NCBI RefSeq assembly: GCF_025698545.1 | Contig: NC_068577.1 | Location: forward strand, 7,827,501 to 7,891,500 | Source: Gossypium raimondii | Lineage: Eukaryota > Streptophyta > Magnoliopsida > Malvales > Malvaceae | Length of the DNA stretch: 64,000 nt | Reading direction: 5' to 3' | Shown here: in pieces, positions 10,703 through 22,511 of the stretch | Position numbering within the stretch: position 1 is the stretch's first letter | How the letters are laid out: every line of letters starts with the position of its first letter | Translations under genes and position numbers: made by a program | The notes under the pieces: generated by a model | What the model was told of the DNA's origin: nothing | The model's database searches: none | What the model saw: only the letters and a program-made list of their open reading frames with translations

Positions 10703-11254
10703 AGCAGTTTTGGACAGCAGCAGTAGTCTAACTTTGAAAAATCACCAAAAATTGTGGGAATTGAATTAGAGGATGAATAAAATATGAAATTAAATCTTGT
10801 TGAGTCTAGTTTCTCATAGAAGAAACGGTGTAAGTAATGGAATTGTAAATTTTGAGATATTTGAAGTTTAGTTAGACCGAGTCAGAATGAGTTCGGAATC
10901 CCCTGTTCTGACTTTGGAAAATTGTTAAAAATTTTAAAAAAATAATTATAAGTTATAGTTTATATTCTTAGAATCCTTAATGAGTTTATTTTCAAAATAA
11001 ATAAACGGAAGCATCATCCGAATTCTGTATAATGAGATAATTAATTTTTAGTGAAGAGATGTCAGAACTGTCAGACAGCGAAACAGGGGAAACTTTAAAG
11101 AATAAACTGTACTATTTGGATAAACCAAAAATTCTGAAATTTTTATGGTAAAAATATATGTGAATCTAGTTTCGGGAAAAATTTACGGATCTTAATTTGG
11201 AGTTCTGTAGCTCCAGGGAAAAATAATTTAGTGACTCTAACTCAGACGGACAGC
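10703..11254. repeat. 552-bp module shared with solo LTR A1 (second copy)
   Basis: The block begins GCAGTTTTGGACAGCAGCAG and ends ACTCAGACGGACAG. Its length and order of internal landmarks match 5998-6550. It starts about 1.08 kb into this LTR, versus 1.94 kb in A1. No coding frame is visible. Confidence 0.8.
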
Positions 11255-11830
11255 TTGAATTTTACATACAAGAAAATAGTGAAAGTACGAATAATGTTGT
11301 TTAAATGTGTTATACACATTAAGGATGAGGAATGGAGAGGAGGTAGAGGAAAATTGGGAAATATATGAATGATTTGTGTATAATTGGTCATATTTTTTAT
11401 TATAACTGATAAAAGATGAAATATGAATGATGCTTATATTTGTGTATTATTGGTCATGGTTTAAGCTCATGTGTGAAAATGAAGTTTCATAAGTATGTGT
11501 GTATGGTATATTCGGTATATGATTTGGCATGAAATAATGTCATGAATGGTTTATCATGTGGTTAGTTCCAAACAGAGTTATGTTTAAATACACTAGCTTG
11601 CAACTATGGTTGAATGATATGTTTATATCTTGTGTGATGTGCATAGGAACAAGTGTGGAAAGATAATGAAATAGTAAGTTCATATGATTGAAATTTAATG
11701 ATTAAATGTTAATTTCATGAATTATATAATGTATGATGAAATATATATTTATTGTTGAAATGAGAATAAAATAAAAATGCGAAAACTGAATAAATGATCA
11801 AATTGAGCGGAACGCCGGATTTGAGTACTT

Positions 11831-11940
11831 CTGATCAAGTGACAAAGTGATAAGTGTAAGTGGTAGCTTTAGCTACACTTATCTGATCAAGTGACAAAGT
11901 GATAAGTGGTAGCCTAGCTACACTTATCTGATCAGGGACA
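11831..11940. repeat. Tandem repeat in LTR A2, units of ~46-52 bp
   Basis: CTGATCAAGTGACAAAGTGA followed by TAAGTGGTAGC and TAGCTACACTTAT occurs twice in full, and the start of a third unit (CTGATCAGGGACAAATGATAA) follows. Each unit contains a small palindrome, GTAGC...GCTAC. Confidence 0.85.
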
Positions 11941-13336
11941 AATGATAAATGATCATACGTAAGACCATAGTTATACTATGGCCAAGAGGAAGTGAAGTAC
12001 TCAATTTTCCGTAACCGTTCCCTAATTTGATTAAGGATGTTAAGTGACAAATGGGCCCAAAAGAATTAAAGCAAATGGATAAGTGGTTGTGTATTTATAA
12101 CAGGATGATGTTGTTAATTAAGCTAAAGTGATATTTTCATTGCAAAATTGAGAATTCCATAAATGTGTTATTGAATGGTATAATTGATAAACATTGAGAT
12201 AAATGGTAAATACGTATTAGTGTTGAACTTAATGCCATTGAATTGTACGTGAACTAAATGGAAATTGCCAGTGATATGATTTAAATTGTGAGCATGAAAA
12301 ATTGCGAATTGAATGAAATGGAAATGAAGCATTGAATTGCATGAGTATGTATCGGGTCTCGTAGGCCCTAATTATTATGATTATAATATTTTGAGGATAT
12401 ATTGTGAAAAGTTATAGAAGCATGTTAATTATTTTGAAAGTTTTAATTTAGATGAAATTTTATAACTCGGTTTAATACGTTTACAAGTGTATGTGTTTTG
12501 GTAATGCCTCGTACCCTATTCCGGTGTTGGATATGGGTAATGGGTGTTACACTTAGGGTTTGTTAACCCTAGGGGTGACATCAAACCCTAGTTTCAAGGA
12601 GTACCAACGCCTTACCATTGAGCCTGTTGCTCATTCTTGCTTAATTTTTTCACTTAAAAATTACATATTTTAATGTTTGTAGTGTCTTTTGCAAAATTAT
12701 GAAATAAAAAAAGAAGGGATTTAAACCTGGGTCAATTAGGAAGGAACTTAGTGTACTAACTATTAGGCCCAAGCCTATTTCTTTTTAGTTTTACCTCAAA
12801 TAATATTTGTTTTAGTGTGGTTTTATTCTAATTTGTTGAAAATAAAAATAATAAAAAGAAGAAGCTTGAAACAAAGATCTCTAAGATAGAGAAATAACAC
12901 TTAACCACCAAGCCTAAAACTCATTTCTTACATGATTTTATTTCTTAACAGTATATATTTTATTTTGGGCTCAACTTACGTATTCTTTATTAGCTTATAC
13001 ATTTACTCAATTTTTATTAACTTATTTAACTTTATAGTTTTTAATGCATTCCTATTTTAATTTATATACAATAATTAATACTTTTAGTCAAGTCTAATTA
13101 TTAATATCTTAATTCATTTTACCTTTTTTCCAATTAGGTCCTAACTCAATTAAAACACGTTGTTTTCAAATTAGACCTCGCAATTGAATTTCGTTTTAAG
13201 TTGATTAATAAAATAAAAACCTAATTATGTTATTTTTTATATTTCAACTAATTATTTACGACACTAATTTCGGTATCTGACTTAAACCCTCGATTTATTA
13301 ACCCGATTCTTCTAAATTGGTTTTTAGGGTGTGACA

Positions 13337-13770
13337 CTTGGAGCTGGAACCAAGAATTTTATTTTATTTTACAAATTTTGGTGACTCCACATAAAGAGGC
13401 TACACCGAAAAAGTAAAAAAAAAATACTGGTGTCGCCACATTTGGAACTTGGACCAATAAAATAATTTTTTTACAAAAATTGGTGCCTTTACATGAAGAG
13501 GTAGCACCCAAAAAATAAAAAAAGAAATTATTGACACTAGTGTCGTCACATTTGGAGCTATCACCAGGATTAAATCTTTTTCTTTCTACTCCGGGAATAC
13601 CAGTGAAAATAATGGTATTTCAAAAAATACATACAGGTGCCGTCTAGAAAATTGGTGGCACAAAAAAATCATTTTTGAATGTAATCAATATATGAATGAT
13701 TGACTGATAATTGGGTGAAATTTTAGGGTAGTGCCGCCTTAGGAAGTGGCAGCATCGATATCCATTGTAA
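13337..13770. repeat. Palindromic half-unit array, part 3
   Basis: The array continues with type B near 13379, A near 13428, B near 13482, A near 13540 and two diverged half-units near 13636 and 13730 (AGTGCCGCC...GGCAGCATC). The final half-units have lost the CACATTT core but keep GTGCC...GGCA. The array fades out near 13770. Confidence 0.7.
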
Positions 13771-14197
13771 ATTGTAGGCCATTCCCATAATTAATATTGA
13801 AGTTGGGTCGTTTTCATACTTTATTAAGAAGGTCACTTTTCTAAAAAGAACCCTTAAATGTATTTTGATTGGTACAAAATTTCTCTATGCTTTTCTCTCA
13901 AGTGTCCATTTAGTAGATTTTTATGAATGTTAGCATCACTTATTTAACTCCATTTAGTATAAAATGCAACAATTCAATTTTAAAAATAATCTAAATTTAA
14001 AATAATCTAAATTTAAAATAACCTAAAGCTAAAATAATCCATCATCATAACTTATAACTTAAAATATCTTGAAAATAACCAAACTCGAAATACTTGAACT
14101 TAAAACAATTTGAACTCGAAACAGACTAAATCCAAAATAATCTTATTGTAAATTTAAAAACTCAAATTATTAAATTCAAATGGATCCAACTAGATCT
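13771..14197. other. Intergenic, AT-rich, no gene seen
   Basis: This is low-complexity DNA with short repeats of AATAATCTAAATTTAAA type near 13985-14030. No coding or structured feature is visible. Confidence 0.6.
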
Positions 14198-14813
14198 GAT
14201 CATGGGTTGGGTCATTAGCCCAAGCTTGAAGGCCTGCCCGAAAAGTGAAAGAGTTTGGACAAAAATAAAGACCTGAAAAATGGACCTGGACTAAAAATAA
14301 GGCCCATTTTCTAAACGAGTTAGGGCTTGGGTAGGATTTTCAGCCCGAGCCCAACCCAAATCAATTATTTTGTTGTTGTTTTGTTGTCATTTCACCGCTG
14401 TTTTGCTACCATTTCACTATTATATTATTACTATTCTGTTGTTATTATTTGGATATTGTATAACTCTTATTTTATTATTAATTTTGCTACTTTTTAAGAG
14501 TCATTTGCTTGTTAAGTTGCACCTATATTAAGATTATTTAAGCATAACTATTAAATACTTTTTTTAAATTTATTTTCAATTATTGAGAAACATTTATTTT
14601 TAATATTTTAGTGTATTATATGTATTATATTTTTAAAATTTGTTTTTATATAAAAAAATCTAAAAATTTTGAATACAGACGGGCCAAGTCGGGCTTAGGT
14701 TTAGAATTTTTAATTTGGACCGGGCTTGAACAAAATTTTAAATCATTTTAAGGATGGGTGAGGCTGGGCCTGAAAAACAAGCCTAAAATTTTGTATCTAT
14801 CCAACCCATGATC
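14198..14813. mobile_element. MITE-like element with TIR GATCATGGGTTGG, ~616 bp
   Basis: GATCATGGGTTGG at 14198-14210 is matched exactly, inverted, by CCAACCCATGATC at 14801-14813. The interior shows GGCCTGCCCGAAAAG and AGGCTGGGCCTG in opposite halves, the foldback style of plant MITEs. No clean target duplication is visible, so the superfamily is open. Confidence 0.55.
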
Positions 14814-14992
14814 GATTCTAGATCCAACCCAATTATCTATGCTTTAGCTTTGACTAAAACGGCACCGTATGACCCTTGATTGAAAAGAGAAGGGTTTTTG
14901 GTATGGGGGTTTTTGAATTTGGATCGTTATTGGCCTGGCTGAATTCTCCTTCTTCAAGCTTGCAAGAAAAGACTGTTCCCCAACATTAATCG

Positions 14993-17900
14993 ATGTGGTA
15001 TTTATGTGTGTTTTACCACAGGCTGCTTGATTACCGGAAACCCGAAGTCGAGTCCCTGGCTGACCTTTTCGGAGCTTTCGAAGACAAACGGCGCCCTGGT
15101 AACCGGGTTCTACAATGGCGGCTACCTCAACACCATCACCCCGACTCCCCTTTCTATTTCGTCGACTTGCCTTCCGAGGACGTGGCCGAGAACGTCGCCA
15201 ATCGAAGTAAGTACTGCCGCCACTTCCTTTTTCTTTCACTTTAAAAAATGACTTTTAGTCAAATTGTGGTTTTAGTCCCTCTACTATACTTAAACTTGGA
15301 ATTTAGTCTTTTACTTTAGTTTGGCATAGTCTGATAATTCTAATAATTAACAGCGATTATCCTCACAATTAAAATGCTGATTTAGATTTTTTTTTCCCCC
15401 ATAAAATGATAAAACACATCTGAAAAGAAAATCTATTTGCATAACTTACATGATTTCATTGGTGAATGTTACTGGAATGTTCCTCTATTATAGAGACCAG
15501 ATCAAATTATAAGTGGATCAATTTAGTACATGCACTATTAAAAGAATCCAATGATTCTGGATTCTAAATTTCGAGGAGTTATATTTTGAGAGCTTTTTAT
15601 GATTCTGCAAACAGAATATTTTGTTTGGAGTTAAACTGCAAATAAGGAAAAAATTATGTCATTTTTAAATAGTAAATGTTAACTTGTTACAAATTGGTCT
15701 TATTTGATTTTCTTTTTAATAGTATAGGGATTAAATTGATCCATTTAATAGTAAAGGGACTAATTTGATCTAGTCCTTATAATAGATGGACTTCGCATAT
15801 ACTTTAACCTTATTTCATTTATATTTTAATTGGAATAGTTAATGGTATTTAGTTATTTGGAATAAAATCATAGTTAGAGCAATATAAAAGTATATTATGC
15901 TAAAAGTAGAGGAATGGTTAGCGATGTTAGTTAATATTGTAAAAGTAAAATAATGGATTATACCACAGGCTGTAATTTAAGGTTGTAGTGATCTCATCTG
16001 AGGGTGGGAACACAAGTTTGAATCTTGGAAGCGCACTTGTTGGGAATACTTTAACTCTCGGGTCGATGAGGATTAGTCTTAAGTTCAATATGACTTGAGG
16101 ACACCCTGGGTTTACACACAAAGAAGGATTGAATTATAATATGATTAAATTCCAATTTTGAGCACAATAGAGGGACCAAAATCATGGTTTGAACTTTTTT
16201 TTCATTCTTGAAGTTTTGTGAATCCCTTTGTAGGTATACTTGTGAAGGGAATATATGAACTTTGGGGAGAAGGAGGTAGCTATGAGGAGCTTGAAGAGGC
16301 TGTTAAAAGCTACCCTGATGAACGAAAGTTGCCATATTTGGGGTCTGAAAGTACATTTAAGATTACCGTGGATAGTTTTGGGAAGGTTATGAGCCTTCTG
16401 GAGCAGAATGAACGGATTCGTGGGCTTTCATATATTCCTTTCAAGGTTTGGTTCTTAATATGATTTTCTTGATCCTGAAGTTTGCTTTGAATGACCGGTT
16501 TCCTTTGGAACATTAAAGCCATAGCTGGGGCATGTAGAGAATAAGGAAAAATAAAATGTTATAATATGTTATTCGGACTCGTGAATGAGTGTTCTGATAC
16601 AGGCATGTATTTGGAGGATCCTTGGAGTTTGTATCCTATATCAGGTACTTCAAGAAGAATTAGAATCCGAGCAACAAAGATGTTATATTTTCATATTTTG
16701 GTGCTTTTTCTTTAATTGTATTTTATGTTACTTGACTCATGGTGAATGTTGGATGGGTATGTGTCTAGCACATGTATGCTTTGTTTTCTTTTAAGTTTTA
16801 CCATATCTCCGAATATGTATAGAACGCATATTGAAATGAAGAGTCTGGAGGTAGATAGATCGTATTTGCTATGGTAACTGTAATCAACATGTTTGCAGGG
16901 TCGAGTTAATTTAAAGAACCCCGATCACAATTTCTGGCTCATGGAAACTGACGACACTGCAACTAATAATGGACTTCCACCGGTAGCACAAAGGAGAATA
17001 TTCTTCGGTAGGGAAGTTGGTGGAGCAGATAGGAAGCTTCTCCCCACGTATCAGTTGAAAAGCCGAAATTATCTTGGACCGACAGCAATGGATGCGGAAA
17101 TGGCTTTCTTAATGGCCAATCAAGCGCAGGCTGCGCCTGGGAAACTTGTATATGACCCCTTTGTTGGCACGGGGAGCATTCTGGTTTCAGCAGCTCACTT
17201 TGGAGCAATGACAATGGTGTTTTATTTTCTTATTTTAGTCTGATTTATTCTTCATCCCAATGCTTTTTTTTATTATTGGAAATCATACGGCAACTGTTTG
17301 AATTCATCCAGGGTGCTGATATTGACATCCGAGTGGTGCGTGATGGGCGCGGCCCTGACTGTAATGTTTGGAGCAACTTCAAACAGGTAAATCTGCAATA
17401 TAACTAGCAATACCTTTTTCCTGAAACCCACCTGCAAATAGTTCTGCATGAGATTACATGCTCATTTGCCCTGCATCCTTTTAGTACGGATTGCCGATGC
17501 CAATTGCTTTGTTGAGGGCGGATAACAACCTTCCTCCTTGGCGTCCTGGATTAAAGGAGGTAATTTCTTGTAAAAATTGCTTCCTTTTGAATATGGTAGT
17601 GCCTTCTTTATTCGTATTTGAATTTGATTTGTTCCATCTAGGCATTGTTTTGAATGAAATACAAAAACACAGTATGTGGCTGGTACATTTGCTTAATTCG
17701 CTATGTCATCATAATCAGTCATTCATTAATGGCTAAACTACTAAAAGAGCCCTTGGACTAGTTTACTTTTGCTAAATAAGCCCCTTATACTTTTCTTTTA
17801 CCCCAATAAGCCCCTATATATACCTTATTTGGGTGTAAATAAAGGTATAAGGGCTTATCTAAATAAATTGACAAAGTTGAAAGGTTTATTTTGTGAGGGA

Positions 17901-18534
17901 AAAGGCAATCTTTGCTGTCCATTTACTGTCATATATTCTGAAATTTACTTGTATGATGTTTTCGCTCTGCTTTTATACATAGGTGTTTGATGCAATAATT
18001 TGTGATCCTCCATATGGAGTTCGAGCTGGTGGACGGAAATCTGGAGGCCGGAAATTGCTCAAGGGGGTTATCGGCCCTTACACTGTTCCAGATGACAAAA
18101 GGGCAGACCATATACCTTCAACTGCGCCTTACAGCTTAGCTGAGTGTGTGCATGACTTGCTTGACCTTGCTGCTAGGATGCTTGTAATTGGTGGCAGGCT
18201 TGTATTCTTTTATCCCGTGTCGAGAGAAGAAGACTCGTGCGAAGATCATTTCCCCGAGCATCCATGTTTCGAGTTGGTTGCCACTTCAGAGCAGATACTT
18301 AGCTCACGATACAGTCGGGTTTTACTCACCATGGTAAAGACGTCCTCGTACACCGAGGAACTCGCGTTGGCAGCATGGATGAAACATCTGGAGTTTAAGG
18401 AGAATCATTCCAAGTGGTTGGAAGAAGGTAACAATCTTCACTCTTCTGTTTTCAGTCCAGCAGATGTTCATCACTCTGGTGATTCAAAACTGAGCAAAGA
18501 ATCAAAGCCCAAATATAGAGGGAAATACGTGTAA
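14993..18534 (+). CDS. TRM11: tRNA (guanine(10)-N2)-methyltransferase homologue (TRM11/TRMT11)
   Basis: Six exons read through: 14993-15206, 16234-16445, 16899-17216, 17312-17386, 17485-17559 and 17983-18534, all GT-AG, 481 aa in total. The start MWYLCVFYHRLLDYRKPEVE is the usual N-terminus of the family; the THUMP-type region follows. The Rossmann methyltransferase domain shows motif I DPFVGTGS at about residues 228-235 and the catalytic DPPYG at about 306-310. In yeast and human, Trm11 with its partner Trm112 makes m2G at position 10 of tRNAs in the cytosol; the same role is inferred here. Length fits the family (human about 460). Both key motifs are intact and no stops occur. Introns 1 and 5 carry foldback elements. 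Neighbouring genes are unrelated. Confidence 0.92.
15484..15786. mobile_element. Foldback MITE in TRM11 intron 1, ~303 bp
   Basis: The left arm TCTATTATAGAGACCAGATC is mirrored on the right by GATCTAGTCCTTATAATAGA. Inner parts also pair: AAGTGGATCAATTTAGTACA with ATTAAATTGATCCATTTA. It is noncoding. Confidence 0.6.
15958..16115. mobile_element. SINE-like fragment in TRM11 intron 1
   Basis: A B-box-like AGTTTGAATCTTGG lies about 30-40 bp after a weak A-box-like stretch (GGTTGTAGTGATCTC), as in tRNA-derived SINEs. The ends are unclear. Confidence 0.3.
17772..17863. mobile_element. Short inverted-repeat element in TRM11 intron 5
   Basis: CTAAATAAGCCCCTTATACT is mirrored by GTATAAGGGCTTATCTAAAT about 50 bp later, with an inner pair AATAAGCCCC / TTATTTGGG. 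It is probably a small MITE. Confidence 0.45.
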
Positions 18535-21360
18535 TATCTTTGCTGTTGTTTTAGGGGGATATATTTATTCTAAAACGAAAATAAGGTAAAATTCTGATTT
18601 TCAACCCTCTGGTCTCACTTTTTAATCGAAAGTGTTTATTTCTAAAGAATGGTGAAAAAACAAATCTTATTTGGCTACTTTAGGTCTAAAATAAATAAAT
18701 ATATAGTTGCCTTAATTAATTGAAAAATGCTCATCTACTTTTGTTTAAAAAAACCATTTTTCTTTCTTAAAATAACCCTTTTAGCTTTTAAAAAGAACCC
18801 TTTGTTAATATCTAACCACATATTATGCATTTATTTTTTCTATAAAATAATTGTTTTTTGGATACAATAAAGTAATAATTGTTTAAAAGACAATTTCTTA
18901 TAAAATAACTTTTATCATATTTTAAATCCAATTAATCCCAAATGAAATTTAAAGATAATTTCTCTTTCAAACTTCTTTCATTCTTTTCATAAAACATGTA
19001 CTTAATTATTGTTAAAGGCATTAAATGCCCCTTAGTAGTATTTATTCACTTTTCATGGGCCCTAAACTGAGAAGACCCACTAAAGAGTAAAGAATAATCA
19101 CTATTTCCGAATTTCATCGAGATCAAACGTAATTACCGAATTCGGAACAATCTTAGACCAAAAGAAAACAACCCATTCCAACAATATCCTATATACGTGT
19201 GTATATATATATACGAGTAAAATGCTCCCCTAAAAGGAGCAAAGAAAACATATAAACAATTGGAGCAATCACCAAAATCTTAAAATTGAGGCCCCCCCAT
19301 GATTTGCAAAAGCATTGCCGTTGCACTTGCATGTGCTCTGCTTCAATAGCCAAGGATTTGTCTCAACTACTATGGCCCAACCCCATGAATATGGTGGCCC
19401 CATTTTTCAGTTTGGGACCAAATTTCCCGTCTGAAATCTAAATGGCTATTAAGATTTTTGAATTAGGATAGGGATTGAGATGCTCCAATGACATCATAGG
19501 ACGATTCCCAATTTCCTTTTTATTTCAACAAGCCATTTCATTGGGGGACCCCCCATCATCAATTATTGGGACCTGCCTGCAATAATTTAATATCCAAACA
19601 AAGGTACAATGATGAATGATTTTTGTACTCATTATATCTTCACTAACATTTGCTTTGTTCATTGCTGCCTTCACTACTTGTTTGTTTCCTCACTTTTTTT
19701 TATATTTTCTACCCCCCAATTCAATAAAATATACTATCAATCTTCATGTCCCCATTTCTTTTCCTGGAAAACACAGAATGCAGTCACCATCTTCCCTAGC
19801 TATTTTTTGATAGTCAAATCCATTTTCAAATCATGAGATGGCCAAGTTTTCAAGGAACTGAACTCAGTTGGCCTGTCATTGCTTCCAAGAAAACGCTTAC
19901 TAGTCGCAGCAGTTCATGCTAATTCCTAGTAGTATATTTTTCTAGGGTCAGGACATGCCACCAGCCTCATAGAGGGTCCTAATACTTGCCAAATGGGGAC
20001 TGCCATGTACTCAACCGACTGAACCAATCCATATTAAAATTGATATGCAAGTAAAAGTTCAAAGATCCACAAATAGTTCAATTCCCTACCAAGCAACACC
20101 TTCTGAAACAGTATAATTTGAATCATCACCATTGAGCTTTGCATTAACTGCAACTTTTTTTCCCGGTGGAGGGTCTGCGATGACAGCTGCATGTGCTCGT
20201 TACTGACCTCTCCAAGTGCTAAGAAGAAGAGTCATGAAAGTATCATTTAAGCATATGCAAATACATGTTTATAGGTCTGAGAAATAGTAGCAATAAATAG
20301 CATGAGAAAGTCATTAAAATCCAAGTTAGTGGCAACTAATTTCCAAGGGGACTAAATTGAGAATCGTAGCTAGTTTTAAAGTTATAAGCTCTCTTATCAT
20401 CGAGATCAAAGAAGCTAATTCTAGTGTCTAATGTTCACAAAGCTCATAGTGAATATGTCGATGAAGCTACAGTGATCAGATTATTGTAACTCTAAACCAA
20501 ACTATTAATCAGCATATGGGATCTGTTTATTGGTTACTAGAGATATCAAAAGAAGACATCCACCATTGAAGGAACAAGAGTTAGCAAGCCAGAGGTAAAA
20601 GCATATAAAAAATCAAACACGACCCAGACATTGAATTTGCACAAATAATCAGTAGCAAAACAAAAGTCATGCGTACAAGAGAAGATGATGGGATAATAAT
20701 GTGCAGAAGGAACTAAAATTGAGAAGAACATATGGGTTTTTTTATTCACACAACAGGCACCCAAAACAATACATGAAGAACACATTATTTGCACACCGAT
20801 AAATCTAAGAAATGGCTAAAAGTACAGCTAAAGTTTTCCAAAATAAAGGTCTTACAGAAAGGAATGCAATCTTTCACACATCAGTCTCCTTTGAGACCAT
20901 GCGATCAAACACAAACACTGAAAGCAGAAGAGAGAGGGCCAGATCAACCCACGTCCACAGCATACCATGAGCTATGCACTTAAGAACCATAATTTTCGAT
21001 GCTAAGCGACAGCTGCAAAGAAACTAATAGTTCTCAAACAACCATAGCAATAGAAGGAATTCCAGAATATTTAGGGAGACCATATATCCACAGCATCAAG
21101 CTAAGTAGCCAAGCAAGCAAATCTCGGGCGTTCAGCATCCAGTCACCCTATTTTGGTTAACCGATCAAACCCCAATAATATGTAAATCAAGTACAATCCA
21201 GAAGTAAGATTTAATCGCTTTGCTCGTTCGTCGTTCCTATGACAAGAACAATGGAAGAACTTGCCAATGAGGGAAAAGCCTGAATTCTCCAAATCCAGGT
21301 TTGAAACCTCTAATTCTTCAATGCAGCAAGAAATCAGCAAGTACTTGCTCAAAATCAAAG
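18535..21360. other. Intergenic between TRM11 and the TCP gene
   Basis: There is no convincing coding region. The TRM11 3' UTR must lie just after 18534. A (TA)n stretch occurs near 19200-19215. The part 20100-21360 is less AT-rich and, read on the - strand, contains splice-like sites (TTTCTTTGCAG near 21010). It may be spliced 3' UTR of the TCP gene, which is inference only. Confidence 0.4.
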
Positions 21361-21370
21361 AGCAATAAGC

Positions 21371-21609
21371 AAACCCTAATTAATGACAAAAGAAATCCCC
21401 AAGTATATATCACTCATGAAAGCTCTAATTCTTGAGCCCTCTTCTTCTCCAACATAAACTCTCAAATTCCTAAACAACTGTGAAAGCTCTAAAACCCTAA
21501 TTAATCATCAAATAGAAGTGCTAAGGGAAAAACCCTAATTTGAATCCATTCATCAGACTCCAAACTCACAAATCGTTTCCTCAAAAACCCTAACTCCCCT
21601 AACCCTAAA
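21371..21609 (-). promoter_or_regulatory. Cluster of telo-box motifs (AAACCCTAA) downstream of the TCP gene
   Basis: AAACCCTAA occurs at 21371-21379, 21492-21500, 21530-21538 and 21585-21593, and a TAACCCTAAA follows at about 21600. Seen from the TCP gene, which is on the - strand, they read TTAGGGTTT. Telo-boxes are known in plant promoters and 5' UTRs (telomere-repeat-binding factors, PRC2 recruitment). Here they lie in the likely 3' UTR or just beyond it, an unusual place unless they belong to another transcript's start. Confidence 0.6.
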
Positions 21610-21740
21610 ATTCCAACTAGAAATGATCTTCCACATCCACACACATGAAAACAACATTGATACACAAATATTTATAGAATCTATGTATTCATATAAATAT
21701 ATATACTCCCAACAACAAGGGTAAAACGGTCCACCCAAAT

Positions 21741-22511
21741 TCAACGAGGGTCATCGTCTCTTTGACCCGAACCTCCCGGAGCACCCGACAAGGAGGCTAA
21801 CAAATTCAGATGACCGGGAAGATAATTGCCAACCCTCGCCGCCGACGCTTCACCCATCGCTTGCTGTTGCTGAACGAAAAACGCAGCTGCAGCTGGTTGC
21901 TGAGCCGCTGTTTGTACCACCATCTCGGGAGGAGGCGGGGGCGCGAAGCTCCATATTTGACCAAAGTCAGGCCTAGCTGGAACAGCCCAGAACGCACCCG
22001 TGTGCGTTCCAGCGGGCCCCACGATGGACCCCACGCCCGGTCCCACCGTGGCCCCTCCGGAATCGTCCTTCCCGGCGTTATCGTCGTCGGGCCGGACACG
22101 TTTTCCGAGTAAAAAAGGGGTGGAACCCAACAAAGGCTTATGATCCAACGACGAAGAAGTCGTTGACGGCAAAGAAGTGGAATTGGCTCCGCCGCGGACG
22201 GAAACTGACACTGTGGAGAAGCTGGCTGGAGTCGTCCCCGTACCTGTAGCGGCTATGATGGAAGGCTCGGCCTGGCGTAACAGCCACTCGATGGTCTGAC
22301 CGTCGGACTTATGACCCAACTCGCGAGTCAACTGGAAAACACGAGCGGCGCAAATGATGGGCATCCTTATCCTCCGTCCACGACCGTCTACTTTGCTGTG
22401 ACGGTCTTTGGAGGGAGGTTTCTTGACGGCAAGGGCACCGTTCCCCGGCGCTTGTTGTCTCTGGGTATCCATTGTTGCTCCGTTTTTAGCAGCAGCCTCT
22501 GAATTTGACAT
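21741..22511 (-). CDS. TCP7: Class I TCP transcription factor, TCP7/TCP21-like
   Basis: The gene is intronless, with 256 codons. The TCP basic helix-loop-helix domain spans about residues 31-88: a basic part [16 protein letters not shown], helix [15 protein letters not shown] and helix [14 protein letters not shown]. The class I form is shown by the short basic region. The stretch [20 protein letters not shown] right after the domain, the [16 protein letters not shown] motif and the C-terminal [15 protein letters not shown] are typical of the TCP7/TCP21 subgroup. Class I TCPs bind GGNCCCAC or site II (TGGGCY) elements in the nucleus and influence cell proliferation, leaf growth and, for TCP21/CHE, the clock. 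Gln- and Ala-rich stretches lie in the C-terminal half. TCP7 versus TCP21 orthology is not settled by eye. Confidence 0.92.
   Translation of the reverse strand: MSNSEAAAKNGATMDTQRQQAPGNGALAVKKPPSKDRHSKVDGRGRRIRMPIICAARVFQLTRELGHKSDGQTIEWLLRQAEPSIIAATGTGTTPASFSTVSVSVRGGANSTSLPSTTSSSLDHKPLLGSTPFLLGKRVRPDDDNAGKDDSGGATVGPGVGSIVGPAGTHTGAFWAVPARPDFGQIWSFAPPPPPEMVVQTAAQQPAAAAFFVQQQQAMGEASAARVGNYLPGHLNLLASLSGAPGGSGQRDDDPR

Larger units (their letters stand above)
9620..12551 (+). mobile_element. Solo LTR A2, 2932 bp, nested in LTR B1
   Basis: It starts TGTAACAGCCCG and ends GGGTGTTACA, with a perfect 5-bp duplication CTTAG at 9615-9619 and 12552-12556. No coding frames are visible. It carries the shared module (10703-11254) and a tandem repeat (11831-11940). 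Its first ~67 bp are followed directly by a second, diverged version of the LTR start (from about 9687: TGTAATGGCCTGAATTTTC, then a GGAACGGTGATTCGAGATCAC-like stretch), a terminal duplication not seen in A1 or A3. Confidence 0.85.
7288..13336 (-). mobile_element. Solo LTR B1, ~3.1 kb, split by nested LTR A2
   Basis: The left end is TGTAACCTCCCC and the right end AGGGTGTGACA. The flanks TTTGG (7283-7287) and CTTGG (13337-13341) form a 5-bp target duplication with one mismatch. Removing the nested element (9620-12551 plus one duplicated CTTAG) leaves about 3.11 kb. Comparing termini with the other LTRs puts its 3' end on the left, so it lies on the - strand. It contains a minisatellite with GTGGATAAACCACT-like units (about 8115-8350) and a block of CACACG/CGTGTG palindromes (about 8790-9040). 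No gag or pol frames are visible. Confidence 0.65.

Noticed and set aside
14844..15239. 131-codon - strand open frame
   Set aside because: It lies antisense to TRM11 exon 1, has no recognised motif and its basic Arg/Lys-rich start is a composition effect.
21810..22112. 100-codon frame opposite the TCP gene
   Set aside because: GC-rich shadow of the TCP coding sequence, with no motif of its own.
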